Positions 16,315 through 25,149 of a stretch of DNA of 64,000 bases are shown here, one piece after another. A program made the position numbers and the translations under genes. Each line of letters begins with the position of its first letter. Positions within the stretch are counted from its first letter, which is position 1. The DNA is from Humibacter sp. RRB41 (lineage in GTDB: Bacteria; Actinomycetota; Actinomycetes; Actinomycetales; Microbacteriaceae). The notes below the pieces were generated by a model. The model saw only the letters and a program-made list of their open reading frames with translations, searched no databases and was not told the origin of the DNA. The DNA is taken from positions 558,001 through 622,000 of the forward strand of contig NZ_JAKWJQ010000001.1 of assembly GCF_022761015.1 (NCBI RefSeq). Direction: 5' to 3'.

Positions 16315-17055
16315 TCATGTCGCCAGCGGACGCAGTCCGGCGCCGGTGAGGAGGTACGAGTCTGCCTCGCGTGGGGCCGGTGTCTTGAGCAATTGGACGA
16401 GTGCCGTGCCGGCGGTTTCGGGTGTGAGCAACGGGGCCAGTTGCTCTGTGTAGGCATCCTCGGTTTGGCCGGCCCTGGCGGCATAGGCCCGGATGCCGCT
16501 GCGGCCCACGGCGCCGTGCGGCGTCATTTGCGGCAACACAGTGGTGACCGTGAGGTCGAGACCGGCTCGACGAGATTCGTCTTGGGCGTACTGGGCGAGG
16601 AATCGTTGGGCCGCTTTCGCGCCGGCGTACCCGCCGCTTTCGGGCGATCCCTTCACTGCGGCACCGCTGCTGATGATCACGATCTCTGCGCCGGGCTTGA
16701 GGGGCACGAGCAGTGCTTGTTGCAGCCAGGTGAAGGCGATCTTCACGTCGGCGTGCCAGTTGACGGAGAACGTCTCCCACGTCTGTTCGGTGAGCGGCGC
16801 CATGCCGGGAACGGCGCCGGCCACGACAACGACGACGTCTGGCTGATACCGGGTCAGCAGGGCGGCGGCGGCATCGGCATCCGTCGCGTCGGCGATCTCC
16901 TCTCGGATGCCATCGTCGACGCCGGTCGACGTGCTGCCAGTTCTCGAGACCCCCACTACCGAGTCACCGGCGGCCGCGAATGCAAGGGCCATTTCTCGCC
17001 CAAGCCCGCGGCTTGCGCCGACCACGATCGTCATCTTGCTCGATGAATCACTCAT
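16315..17055 (-). CDS. Short-chain dehydrogenase/reductase
   Basis: This 246-residue SDR has the cofactor motif VVGASRGLG near the start, the VVVAGA strand-4 motif, the catalytic Ser in IISSGAA and the YAGAK (YxxxK) pair. It should be a functional NAD(P)-dependent oxidoreductase; the substrate is unknown. The ATG at 17055 is preceded by GAGGGTGAC, a good ribosome binding site. It is divergent from an ECF sigma factor gene with 214 bases between them, so the two may be co-regulated. Confidence 0.88.
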   Translation of the reverse strand: MSDSSSKMTIVVGASRGLGREMALAFAAAGDSVVGVSRTGSTSTGVDDGIREEIADATDADAAAALLTRYQPDVVVVVAGAVPGMAPLTEQTWETFSVNWHADVKIAFTWLQQALLVPLKPGAEIVIISSGAAVKGSPESGGYAGAKAAQRFLAQYAQDESRRAGLDLTVTTVLPQMTPHGAVGRSGIRAYAARAGQTEDAYTEQLAPLLTPETAGTALVQLLKTPAPREADSYLLTGAGLRPLAT

Positions 17056-17269
17056 GTCACCCTCTGTTCTGGAATCCGAATGGGCTGTCATGGATGCAGA
17101 CCCCGGCACCGCCTGAAACTGGGCGCCTTGCGCGTATCCGCACGATCTGGCTCCCGTGATCGGAACGGTCATGACGGCGATTGCGGCCAACGACAGGACA
17201 ACCGCCCGGTTTGGCGTGCGGCCGGGGTCCGTATCAGCGAACGAGAAGCAAGGCCAGAATCGGAGCGAG

Positions 17270-18298
17270 ATGGAAATCACCGAGCTCGAATTGCTCACGA
17301 AGGCACGCGCCGGAGACGGAGACGCCTTCCGCACCCTGACTGACCCCTATCGTCGGGAACTGCAGGTGCACTGCTATCGGATGCTCGGATCTTTCCACGA
17401 CGCAGAGGATGCGCTCCAGGACACCCTTCTGCGCGCTTGGCAAGGTCTCGGATCATTCGAAGGGCGCGCATCGATCAGAACCTGGCTGTACCGCATCGCC
17501 ACCAACGCGTGTCTCAATGCGCTACGCGCCACCAGTCGGCGAGCGCTGAAGGAGCGGGAAATGTTCGAATTCGCTGCTCCAGAGCCGAGCCGGCTCGGTG
17601 AGGTTCTGTGGCTGGAGCCCTACCCAGATGCACTGCTGGCAGACGCACCGACGGCGCCGTCAGATCCTGAGACGCATTACGAGCAGGTCGAGGCAATGTC
17701 CTTGGCCTTCATCACGACCCTGCAGTTCTTGCCGGCTCGCCAACGCGCCGTTCTGATCTTGCGTGACGTTCTCGGGTACCACGCTGACGAGGTCGCGGAC
17801 ATGCTCGATTCGACCGTCGACGCGGTGAACAGTGCGCTGAAGCGGGCGCGTGCAACGCTGAAGCGCCGGACCTCCCCGGAGGCTGACCACCGACCGACCC
17901 CTGCAGCGAACTCGGCCGTTGAATGGACGCTGGCGTCGAAGTTCGTGCGCGCCTACGAAGACGGCGACATCGAAGCCCTCGTCGCGTTGCTCACCGACGA
18001 TGCGACGGTCACGATGCCACCGCTCCCGTTCGAATACCACGGACGCGATGCGATCAGAAGGTTCTATGCGAGCGTGATGGGCGAGGGGGCCGTCTATGAA
18101 CTCGTGCCATCGCCGACGCGAGCCAACGGCCAGCTTGCGTTCGGTGCCTACTATCTGCGACGTAGAGACGGACTGCGCCACGGCGCAGGACTCCTGGTCC
18201 TCACCCTCGCCGGCTCCGAGATCAGTGCCCTGACCCGATTCGAGAGCCGCACGTTCCCACAGTTCGGACTGCCCCGATCGCTTCCGGATCGCGGTTGA
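17270..18298 (+). CDS. ECF sigma factor with C-terminal SnoaL-like domain
   Basis: This 342-residue protein has sigma region 2 (about residues 15-90, with YRMLGSFHDAEDALQDTLLR), region 4 (about 140-200, with LPARQRAVLILRDVLGYHADEVA) and a SnoaL-like domain (about 220-330). The linker motif LWLEPYPD is typical of actinobacterial SigG/SigJ-type ECFs, whose SnoaL tail takes the place of a separate anti-sigma factor. It would direct RNA polymerase to stress genes, with the tail sensing a ligand or partner. I chose the ATG at 17270 for its GGAGCGAG site; a GTG at 17156 is in frame but overlaps the upstream promoter region. Confidence 0.9.
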   Translation: MEITELELLTKARAGDGDAFRTLTDPYRRELQVHCYRMLGSFHDAEDALQDTLLRAWQGLGSFEGRASIRTWLYRIATNACLNALRATSRRALKEREMFEFAAPEPSRLGEVLWLEPYPDALLADAPTAPSDPETHYEQVEAMSLAFITTLQFLPARQRAVLILRDVLGYHADEVADMLDSTVDAVNSALKRARATLKRRTSPEADHRPTPAANSAVEWTLASKFVRAYEDGDIEALVALLTDDATVTMPPLPFEYHGRDAIRRFYASVMGEGAVYELVPSPTRANGQLAFGAYYLRRRDGLRHGAGLLVLTLAGSEISALTRFESRTFPQFGLPRSLPDRG

Positions 18299-18373
18299 AC
18301 TCGGGGAGACGTCCGGGTGCGTTAGGGGGTTTCCCCGATGGTGGTGGGCGCCGGCCCTGACAAGACTGGGTGC

Positions 18374-18574
18374 ATGAACACTCTCGAACGTCCTCTCGAA
18401 GGCCGGCTCATTGCCGGTGTGTGCGCAGCGCTCGCTCGTCGCTTCGGCATCCGACCTTTCACGGTGCGATTGCTGTTCCTGCTTTCGTGCCTGTTGCCCG
18501 GCCCGCAGTTCATCGCCTATCTGGCGATGTGGATCATCATCCCCGCCGAGCAGCGGCGGCCCGTCGCCGTCTAG
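18374..18574 (+). CDS. Small PspC-domain membrane protein
   Basis: This 66-residue protein is essentially a single PspC domain: LEGRLIAGVCAALARRFGI, then the hydrophobic segment LLFLLSCLLPGPQFIAYLAMWIIIP. PspC proteins sit in the membrane and act in envelope stress responses; very short forms are common in Actinobacteria. The start follows AAGACT by six bases and may be leaderless. A small GGGG-GTTT-CCCC dyad lies 50 bases upstream. It converges with the kinase gene. Confidence 0.83.
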   Translation: MNTLERPLEGRLIAGVCAALARRFGIRPFTVRLLFLLSCLLPGPQFIAYLAMWIIIPAEQRRPVAV

Positions 18575-18595
18575 GGTTCGTGATCGTCGCGAGCT

Positions 18596-19447
18596 CTACA
18601 CGGTCGGACCGACGGCGCGGGCCAGCTCGTCGTGATTGTCCCGCAGCCATTGTGCACGGCGCAGGATGCGATCACCGACGCCCTCTTCCCACATGCGTCG
18701 CCAGCCTCCGCCGAGCGTCTCTGCGCGGGACTTCATCGTGAACCAGGAGCGATCTGCACCGTTGATCGACAGGTCGACCAGGGTGGCCCGCGCCGCATCA
18801 TCCAGGCCGTATGCATCGACGATCAAAGCTCCGGTGTCCACCGGATCGAGGCGACGGGCGACGTCCTCACGATCTGATTCCGGCATCCAGGCGCCCCACC
18901 AGAGCAGCATGTTGACGACCTCTTCGGCGCGAGTGCCTGGACGGATGAGGTCGAAATCGATCAGAGCGAACGCGCGCCCTTCGCGAAACACGACGTTCTC
19001 GGGAGTGATATCCAGGTGGGCGATGAAGGTCGGCGCGCCGGCAATCGATTCGGGAATGCCCTGCGGCGCGGGTAGCCGCAGCCCTTCCGCCCAAGCAGGA
19101 ACGCCGAGCTCGACCATCGCATCGTCATAGGCACGGACCAGCCGCGCCACACTCGCGATAGATCCCTGATCAGCGACCCAGGCGGGCCATGGGCGACCAG
19201 CCACGTCACCATCGATGTAGTCGAAAGCGTCGCGACCACGTGCGTCTACGCCGTGGAAGCGGGGTGCGCCGCCAAATCGCGCGGACTCCAAGTGCTTCAA
19301 GACGCGACGCACGGCATCCGACACCTGACTCGCCGGTCGTCGGACGGTATCGCCGACCCGAACGACGCCCTCCGTGACATCCCCACCGGCAAGCGGCTCC
19401 TCGACCTCGCCCGGCAGAAGCTCGGGCTGGACTCGGTCTTGCGTCAT
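18596..19447 (-). CDS. Aminoglycoside phosphotransferase-like (APH) kinase
   Basis: This 283-residue protein has an APH/choline kinase fold. The catalytic loop is HLDITPENVVF (D146, N151) and the metal-binding segment is IDFDLIRP (D164). The usual HGD is HLD here. It could phosphorylate a small hydroxylated molecule or an antibiotic; the family is broad, so resistance cannot be claimed. Its ATG overlaps the stop of the upstream TetR gene by four bases, so the two are co-transcribed and probably translationally coupled. Confidence 0.82.
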   Translation of the reverse strand: MTQDRVQPELLPGEVEEPLAGGDVTEGVVRVGDTVRRPASQVSDAVRRVLKHLESARFGGAPRFHGVDARGRDAFDYIDGDVAGRPWPAWVADQGSIASVARLVRAYDDAMVELGVPAWAEGLRLPAPQGIPESIAGAPTFIAHLDITPENVVFREGRAFALIDFDLIRPGTRAEEVVNMLLWWGAWMPESDREDVARRLDPVDTGALIVDAYGLDDAARATLVDLSINGADRSWFTMKSRAETLGGGWRRMWEEGVGDRILRRAQWLRDNHDELARAVGPTV

Positions 19448-20067
19448 GTTCCGAGCGTAATGATCGGGGAGGGTGACTCCATTGTGAGCATCCGCGTCAG
19501 CTCGCCGACGAGTCGCTCGTCCGGCGGCGTGCGCGTGGCAAGCACCCGATACCAGATCACGCCGAACACGACGTCCGGAACCGTCTCGCGGCGAAGGTCG
19601 TGCGGGAAATCGCCACGGGCGAGCGCACGATCGACGATCACGGCGAGGGCCTCGCGCCGGCTCGTCAGAAACTGGTCGCGGAACACCTGGCCGAACTCCG
19701 AGTCCACCTGGGCCTCGCCCATCAGCGCCGCGAGGAGCTCGACGACGCCGGGAGCGCGTCCGACATCGAACGACTCCGTCAGAAACGCTCTGAGGTCTCC
19801 TTCGTAGCTGCCGTGATCCTCAGTCGACACGACCTGCTCGGCGTTGAGCGTCACGGCCTCCATGAGAACGTGTGCCTTCGACGGCCACCACCGGTAGATG
19901 GTCTGCTTGCCGACGCCTGCCTCGGCCGCGATGCCCTCGATCGTGAGTGCGCGCAGTCCGGATTCGGTGAAGAGCGCGAAGGCGGCCGCGAGGATGGCAT
20001 CCCGGCTCTGCTCGCTGCGTTTTCGCCCGGCCTTGGAGGTCCGATCGGATGCCTGCACCTTGCTCAC
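19444..20067 (-). CDS. TetR-family transcriptional regulator
   Basis: This 207-residue regulator has an N-terminal TetR helix-turn-helix (about residues 20-65, with LTIEGIAAEAGVGKQTIYRWW). A ligand-binding domain follows with the DVVFGVIWYRVL pattern of the TetR_C_16/C_11-like group. The GTG at 20067 lies six bases after TAGCAT, so the mRNA may be leaderless. It is divergent from an SDR gene with a palindrome in the 53-base gap, and co-transcribed with the kinase gene. Autoregulation and control of the SDR are likely. Confidence 0.88.
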   Translation of the reverse strand: MSKVQASDRTSKAGRKRSEQSRDAILAAAFALFTESGLRALTIEGIAAEAGVGKQTIYRWWPSKAHVLMEAVTLNAEQVVSTEDHGSYEGDLRAFLTESFDVGRAPGVVELLAALMGEAQVDSEFGQVFRDQFLTSRREALAVIVDRALARGDFPHDLRRETVPDVVFGVIWYRVLATRTPPDERLVGELTRMLTMESPSPIITLGT

Positions 20068-20073
20068 ACTGCC

Positions 20074-20079
20074 ATGCTA
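20074..20079 (-). promoter_or_regulatory. Leaderless-type -10 box of the TetR gene
   Basis: On the minus strand TAGCAT lies 6 bases before the GTG at 20067. The -35 position would fall inside the palindrome at 20086-20110. Confidence 0.5.
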
Positions 20080-20085
20080 GTCTGC

Positions 20086-20110
20086 ATTTCGAGACGGTAC
20101 GGTTCGAAAT
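20086..20110. promoter_or_regulatory. TetR operator palindrome
   Basis: ATTTCGA (20086-20092) and TCGAAAT (20104-20110) are perfect inverted arms around an 11-base centre, which adds further partial symmetry. The site lies between the TetR and SDR starts and immediately before the SDR ribosome binding site AGGAGGAG. Confidence 0.7.
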
Positions 20111-20120
20111 AGGAGGAGAC

Positions 20121-20840
20121 ATGACAACCACATCACTCGTCATCGGGGGAACATCGGGAATCGGACTCGCTGCGGCGATGCGCCTGGCCGCGATCGGCGA
20201 CAGCGTGCATGTCGCGGGACGCAGGGGCGAGCGTGTTGCTGCGGCGACGGGCGAGCATCCTGAGCTCGTCGGACATGTCCTCGACGCGAACGACCGGGGC
20301 GCGCTTGACGCAGTGTTCGCCGAGCTTGGAACACTCGACCGCCTCGTGATCACGGTCGCGAGCAGCGCCGGCGCCGGGGCATTCTCGACGCTCGATGTCG
20401 ATGTGCTGCGGTCGGCGTTCGATGCGAAGTACTGGCCGACGGTGACGAGCATGCAAGCAGCGATCCCGCACCTGGCGGCGGACGCGTCCATCACCCTGAT
20501 CGGGGCCATCACGGCACGCATGGGCATGAACGAGACGGCCGGAATCGGGTCGCTGAACGCGGCGGTGGAAGGACTCGTGCGGCCACTCGCCACGGAGCTC
20601 GCCCCGATCAGGGTGAACGCGGTGAGCCCGGGAGGCGTCGACACCCCGTGGTGGGATTTCGTGCCGGCCGAGCTTCGCGCGCAGCTGTTCGCGCAGACGG
20701 CAGCGACACTACCCGTCGGGCACGTCGCCACGGCAGACGAGGTGGCGGAGGCCGTCGTCTTCGCGGCGACCAATCGCAACCTCACCGGCACCGTGATCGA
20801 GACCGACGGCGGTGCGCGACTCGGGCCGGTCGCCGCCTGA
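20121..20840 (+). CDS. Atypical short-chain dehydrogenase-like protein
   Basis: This 239-residue protein has a clear SDR cofactor motif (VIGGTSGIGLA, residues 7-17) and the post-catalytic VNAVSPGGVDTPWW. The catalytic YxxxK is replaced: the aligned segment reads GIGSLNAAVEGL, with Ile142 and Asn146. It may be a non-catalytic NAD(P)-binding protein or use other residues. ATG at 20121 follows AGGAGGAG. It is divergent from the TetR regulator that probably controls it. Confidence 0.82.
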   Translation: MTTTSLVIGGTSGIGLAAAMRLAAIGDSVHVAGRRGERVAAATGEHPELVGHVLDANDRGALDAVFAELGTLDRLVITVASSAGAGAFSTLDVDVLRSAFDAKYWPTVTSMQAAIPHLAADASITLIGAITARMGMNETAGIGSLNAAVEGLVRPLATELAPIRVNAVSPGGVDTPWWDFVPAELRAQLFAQTAATLPVGHVATADEVAEAVVFAATNRNLTGTVIETDGGARLGPVAA

Positions 20841-20864
20841 CGGATGCCCGCACCGCGCGCCACA

Positions 20865-20918
20865 GCGCCAGGTCCGCACTGCTCCACCTTGTGCGGTGCG
20901 GCAGTGCGGACCTGGCGC
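20865..20918. terminator. Perfect 18-base inverted repeat between convergent genes
   Basis: The arms 20865-20882 and 20901-20918 pair perfectly over 18 bases around an 18-base loop. The stem begins GCGCCAGGTCC. It serves as a bidirectional terminator for the SDR (plus) and the large secreted protein (minus). The outer nine base pairs match the hairpin at 12866-12904, while the inner pairs differ with compensating changes. Confidence 0.8.
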
Positions 20919-20948
20919 AGACACGCGTCCTGGCCGAGTCGCGACCAG

Positions 20949-23900
20949 CTAGAAGCCGAGCAGCCCCAGGATGTAGTCCACCAGTTGCTGAATAAGGTTC
21001 GCGAGCGTGTCGAAGATCGACCCTCGCGACACGGTCACACTCGCGGACGCCACCGTGTGGTTTCCCGAATCCACCAGCTGAACCGTCTGTGCACCCGTCT
21101 TCGCTCCGAGGGGGATGTTGACGGTGGCGGCGAGCACGCCGTTGGCGCCGACGCGCACCGTGCCCAGCTTCGTGGTGCCGAGCTGCACGGTGTAGGTCCC
21201 CGGCGACAGGAACGTACCGCCGACGGCGAGCGAGCCACCCGTCTTCACTGACGTCGGATCGACGATGAAGGTGGGCGCGATGGACAGGCTTCGCGTCGCG
21301 GACACGTTGCCCGCGGCATCCGTCGCCCGATAGCTCACGGCATGCGTGCCCGTGACGACGATCGGCGCCGAGTACGTCTGCCAGGCGCCGCCGTCGATCG
21401 CGTACTGCACGTTCGCGACCCCCGACCCGGAGTCGCTGGCGGTGATGCTCACCGTTGCGGTCTTCGGGTCAGCGGATGCGGATGCCGTCGGCGCCGTGCC
21501 GTCGATCTTGCCGCTCCACGTCGCAACGGCTTCGACATCGCCGTCGGCGTCCTTCGCGGTGACGGCGACGGTGTGCTCGCCGTCGTTGAGCGTGATCGGG
21601 CCGGTCACCGCGGCTGCGGCACCGCCGTCGACGCTCGCCGTCAGTGCGGCGGAGGTGTCACCCGTGGCTGCGACCGTCAGCGACAACGGACCCCGATACC
21701 ACCCGGATGCCGACGCCGCCGACGACGCCCCGAACGTGATCGACGTGGCGGGCGTGCCCGCCGGGGGATAGTCCACGACGTACGCCGTCGATCCGGTCGG
21801 CGACGTGGCCGAGACGGTGTTGCCCGTGCTGTTCACGCCGTGCGTGATGCCCCCTCCACCGTTCAGGAACTGCGTGACCACGTGGTGGAACGTCACGTTC
21901 GGGTTCACCGGCGCCTGGATGGCGGACTCGGCGAACACGTTCTGGTCGACCCCGCCCTGTTCGCGCGTCGGATCGAAGAACGAGTAGACGCCGAGGCCGT
22001 ATGCGTGGTGACTCGTCACGGAGTCCGCCACCTGGTACGACGCGTAGCCGTCACGGGTGCCGTCCATCCAGTCCGTCTGGGTCGGCGGGTCGTAGGGCAG
22101 CTCGCTCTGATAGAACACAGTCGTTCCGTCGTTGCCGTTCCAGACGACCTGCGCCTTCTGGTAGTGCTCGACGAAGAGGCCGGTCGCTGTGACGTGGTCG
22201 CCGTTCACGATCAGGCCGTGTTCAGCCGTGTTGTCGGTCCATCCGACACCCGTGCCGTGATCGGCGCGCCATGACCAGATGTCGTCGAGCAGCACGTTGT
22301 CGCTGTTCACGACGATCGCGGTCTTCACGCTGCCGGCGTGAGCGCCGCCGATGCGAACGAACACGTCGCTCAGCGTCGTCGGGTCGGCGGAGTCACTGAC
22401 CGAGGCATCCTTCGGACCAACCTGGATGAGCACGTCGCTCGTCTTCGCACCCGCGTCGATCGTGACGCCGGCGACCTTCACGCCCTTGACGTCGCCGATC
22501 TCGATCGCCGCGTTGCCGCTCGTCGGCGACAGCGTCGCCTCACCCTGACCGAGGATCACGGTGTCGGCGCGCGTCACCTTCAGCGACTCGCTCAGGTCGT
22601 AGACACCGGGCGTGACGATCAGGTTCTTGCCTGCGGCCAGCTGCGCGTTGATCGTCGCGGCCGAGTCGCTCGGCTTGGCGATGAAGAACGAATCGATGCC
22701 GAGGGATGTGCCGTGTGCGGCATCCGTCGACCAGTCGGCTCCCGAGGCATCCTGTTTCGCGTTCGGCACGAACACCTTGTACTGCCCGCCGTCGACGTAG
22801 AGGAACGGCGCCTCACGACTCTCGGGCGTCGCGTTCAGTGTCGTGTACGGCGGCGACGGGTAGGAGGCGTCGCTCGGGGCGCCTTGCACGCCGGAGAACA
22901 CCTGGTTCCAGACGGCGCCGTCCCAGCTGCCCACCGTGCTGTCGCGTGTGTACCATTGCTGCTGCGAGCCGTTCTGGACCGTGCCGGCCACCTTCGAATC
23001 AGCGATGTAGCCGCCAGAGGCGTAGGCGCCGAAACGTCCGAAGACCGTCAGGTTGCCGGTGATGTCGACGCGACGCAGGGGGGATGCCTGCGACACCGCC
23101 CAACGCATCGTGTTCTGGTCGGTGATGCCCTCCGGGTACGTGCGCGAGGCGTCGTCGCCCAGCGGCTGCTGGATCGGGTTGATCTTCACATTGCTCAAGC
23201 TGCGCCAGAAGTTGTCCAGCGACCCCGGGCTCTGCGCTGCCCACGGCTGGGTCGGGTCGGACTGCACGGGCTCGACGTGCAGAGCACCGTTGATCGTCAC
23301 GTCGTCGGGCGATGCGCCGAGACCGGCGACCGACTCGTAGAAGCCGACGTTCGCGTTGATGATGTTCGTCGCCGTCGTGTTGTCGGTGTCCGTTCCGCAG
23401 CCGTAGGTGCCCGGCAGGAAGTACACCTGGTGGCGATTCGCGGAGAACTCGTCTTCGTTCGAGACAGCGGCCAGCTTCGCGTTGATCTGCGCGTTGGTCA
23501 TGCTCGGGTCGACGATCACCACGTTGTCGCCGAAGTCGGGCGCGGCCGGTGCGACGTACGAGCCGTCGGGCTGGCATCCGGCGTTCAGGGTCGGATCGTC
23601 GTTGCCGTCCGCCCCGCTCGAAAAGACCTGCAACTCGTAGATCGAGTAGCCGTACGGCGTGCCGCGCACGGTGCCGTAGACACGGATGAACCGTCCGCTG
23701 CCGGCCACGTCGAGCGTCTGCGCGCCACCGGTCGCAGTCGCCGTGGAGTAGATGTCGGTCCAGTCCTTGCCGTTCTCGGATGTCTGCACCTGGAACGCGC
23801 TCGCATAGGCGGCCTCCCAGGTGATCGAGACTCCGCAGATCGCCTGGCTCGAACCGAGGTCGACCTGCAGCCACTGCGGGTCGCTCGCCGCGCTCGACCA

Positions 23901-24191
23901 GCGGGTGGTGCCGTTGCCGTCCACGGCGGCGGATGCCGCGAACTGGTTCGCGTCCTGCGTGCTCGACGCGGTAGCCGGCCGGTTCAGTGCGACGTTCGTG
24001 GTCGCACAGGTCGGATTACTCGTATCGACACTGTTCGGGGTCGACGACGTCACGGTCTTTCCGTGCGAAAGCGGAGCGGCGTTGGCCGGCAGGCTGCCCG
24101 CGAGGCTGAGGCCCGTGATCGCCAGTGCTGCCGTCGCAAGAAGGGTCACCATCCTCGATGTTCGGCGCAGACGCGTGGCAGGACTACTCAC
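20949..24191 (-). CDS. Large secreted discoidin (F5/8 type C) and beta-helix protein
   Basis: This 1,080-residue protein has a signal peptide (LLATAALAITGLSLAGSLPANA). An F5/8 type C/CBM32-like carbohydrate-binding domain follows (about residues 62-190, with NVALNRPATASSTQD and WLQVDLGS). Next is a long right-handed beta-helix (about 230-790, with VYFLPGTYGCG and ILGQGEATL), then Ig-like tail repeats (SVDGGAAAAVTGP, YAIDGGAWQTYSAPI). The C-terminus is hydrophobic (LIQQLVDYILGLLGF). Its form resembles GH55-type exo-beta-1,3-glucanases and related polysaccharide-active proteins, but I cannot fix the enzyme class. GTG at 24191 follows GAAGGAGAACATC. Confidence 0.82.
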   Translation of the reverse strand: MSSPATRLRRTSRMVTLLATAALAITGLSLAGSLPANAAPLSHGKTVTSSTPNSVDTSNPTCATTNVALNRPATASSTQDANQFAASAAVDGNGTTRWSSAASDPQWLQVDLGSSQAICGVSITWEAAYASAFQVQTSENGKDWTDIYSTATATGGAQTLDVAGSGRFIRVYGTVRGTPYGYSIYELQVFSSGADGNDDPTLNAGCQPDGSYVAPAAPDFGDNVVIVDPSMTNAQINAKLAAVSNEDEFSANRHQVYFLPGTYGCGTDTDNTTATNIINANVGFYESVAGLGASPDDVTINGALHVEPVQSDPTQPWAAQSPGSLDNFWRSLSNVKINPIQQPLGDDASRTYPEGITDQNTMRWAVSQASPLRRVDITGNLTVFGRFGAYASGGYIADSKVAGTVQNGSQQQWYTRDSTVGSWDGAVWNQVFSGVQGAPSDASYPSPPYTTLNATPESREAPFLYVDGGQYKVFVPNAKQDASGADWSTDAAHGTSLGIDSFFIAKPSDSAATINAQLAAGKNLIVTPGVYDLSESLKVTRADTVILGQGEATLSPTSGNAAIEIGDVKGVKVAGVTIDAGAKTSDVLIQVGPKDASVSDSADPTTLSDVFVRIGGAHAGSVKTAIVVNSDNVLLDDIWSWRADHGTGVGWTDNTAEHGLIVNGDHVTATGLFVEHYQKAQVVWNGNDGTTVFYQSELPYDPPTQTDWMDGTRDGYASYQVADSVTSHHAYGLGVYSFFDPTREQGGVDQNVFAESAIQAPVNPNVTFHHVVTQFLNGGGGITHGVNSTGNTVSATSPTGSTAYVVDYPPAGTPATSITFGASSAASASGWYRGPLSLTVAATGDTSAALTASVDGGAAAAVTGPITLNDGEHTVAVTAKDADGDVEAVATWSGKIDGTAPTASASADPKTATVSITASDSGSGVANVQYAIDGGAWQTYSAPIVVTGTHAVSYRATDAAGNVSATRSLSIAPTFIVDPTSVKTGGSLAVGGTFLSPGTYTVQLGTTKLGTVRVGANGVLAATVNIPLGAKTGAQTVQLVDSGNHTVASASVTVSRGSIFDTLANLIQQLVDYILGLLGF

Positions 24192-24235
24192 GATGTTCTC
24201 CTTCGAACAGGCTTGAGAAACTGCGACACCTGGCG

Positions 24236-24252
24236 TGCACGCACGGCGTGCA
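24236..24252. promoter_or_regulatory. Palindrome upstream of the large secreted protein
   Basis: TGCACGC-ACG-GCGTGCA is a perfect 7-base inverted repeat about 45 bases before the start codon. A TTGACA on the minus strand (24309-24314) could be the -35 element further upstream. A sugar-responsive repressor site is possible. Confidence 0.4.
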
Positions 24253-24367
24253 AACAGGGCTCACTTCCGCCAAGGCGTGATGAAAGTGTGGTCCGTTTGC
24301 TGAGCGCGTGTCAAGGGTCTGCTATCCGATTCCCCAGTGCGGTGAAGCGGCCGAACGGCCCGGGACC

Positions 24368-25093
24368 TCAGCCCAGGAGGTGTCGCAGGTATCGCTCCGG
24401 CGCATCGAGATACGACCTCCAGTGCTGCACGAGTTCGAGGTCCTCCCACGCGGCGCTGCGCATCCCCCACGACCCGATCTCGAGGATGTTCGCCCCTGGC
24501 AAGGCGGCGAGCACCGGAGAGTGCGTGGCGCAGAGCACCTGACCTCCCTCGTCGACGATGCGGTGCAGAGTGGCGATGAGCGTCAACGTCGACCCGAACG
24601 ACAGTGCTGCCTCCGGCTCGTCGAGGCAGTAGAACCCGGGCGAGTCGAAGCGAGTCTCGAGGATCGCCAGAAATGACTCGCCGTGGCTCATCTCGTGGAA
24701 CGCCGGCTCCGGGCCTCGGCTCGGGTTCTGCTCGAGGTAGGTGTAGAACGCGTGCATCGTCTCTGCGCGCAGGAAGAACCCCCAGCGGCCCGCACCGATG
24801 CCGCGCTGCAACTGCAGCCAGTCCGACAGAGGTGACTCGGTGGCGCGCGTGCGGTGCTGCGAGAAGGCCGATCCGCCCTCGGGAGAGAAGCCGTACGCCG
24901 TGGCGACCGCCTCCACGATCGTGGACTTGCCCGAACCGTTCTCTCCGACGAGAAACGTCACGCCCGGCGGAAGGCGCAGGCCGTCGTCGAGCAGCTGGGC
25001 AACCGCCGGTACGGTCATCGGCCACGAGCCGGGACGCGTATTCGCATCCGCACGTCGGCTGATCGAAACGACCGGAGGCTGCGAGAATTCCAC
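24368..25093 (-). CDS. AAA-type ATPase, ABC-like (SMC/RecF fold)
   Basis: This 241-residue ATPase has Walker A GENGSGKST (residues 50-58), a degenerate signature HEMSHGESFL, Walker B FYCLDEPEAALS and the switch His in CATHSPVL. It belongs to the small soluble OLD/YefM-type ATPases annotated as AAA family; the role is unknown. The start was set at GTG 25093 because the conserved stretch before MTVPAVAQLL is included. It lies downstream of the TetR gene on the same strand (56-base gap), so the two may share a transcript. Confidence 0.82.
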   Translation of the reverse strand: MEFSQPPVVSISRRADANTRPGSWPMTVPAVAQLLDDGLRLPPGVTFLVGENGSGKSTIVEAVATAYGFSPEGGSAFSQHRTRATESPLSDWLQLQRGIGAGRWGFFLRAETMHAFYTYLEQNPSRGPEPAFHEMSHGESFLAILETRFDSPGFYCLDEPEAALSFGSTLTLIATLHRIVDEGGQVLCATHSPVLAALPGANILEIGSWGMRSAAWEDLELVQHWRSYLDAPERYLRHLLG

Positions 25094-25149
25094 GTGCGGA
25101 GTCTGGCAGACACGTCTGTCGGCGGACGGTGGCCGCCGGCGAGGTGCCG

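Noticed and set aside
18596-19447. Calling the APH-fold kinase an antibiotic-resistance gene
   Set aside because: The fold is shared by many metabolic kinases and nothing in the sequence points to an antibiotic substrate.
22338-24542. A 734-residue plus-strand frame opposite the large secreted protein
   Set aside because: It is an antisense shadow, rich in Arg and Val, without a ribosome binding site or recognisable motif.
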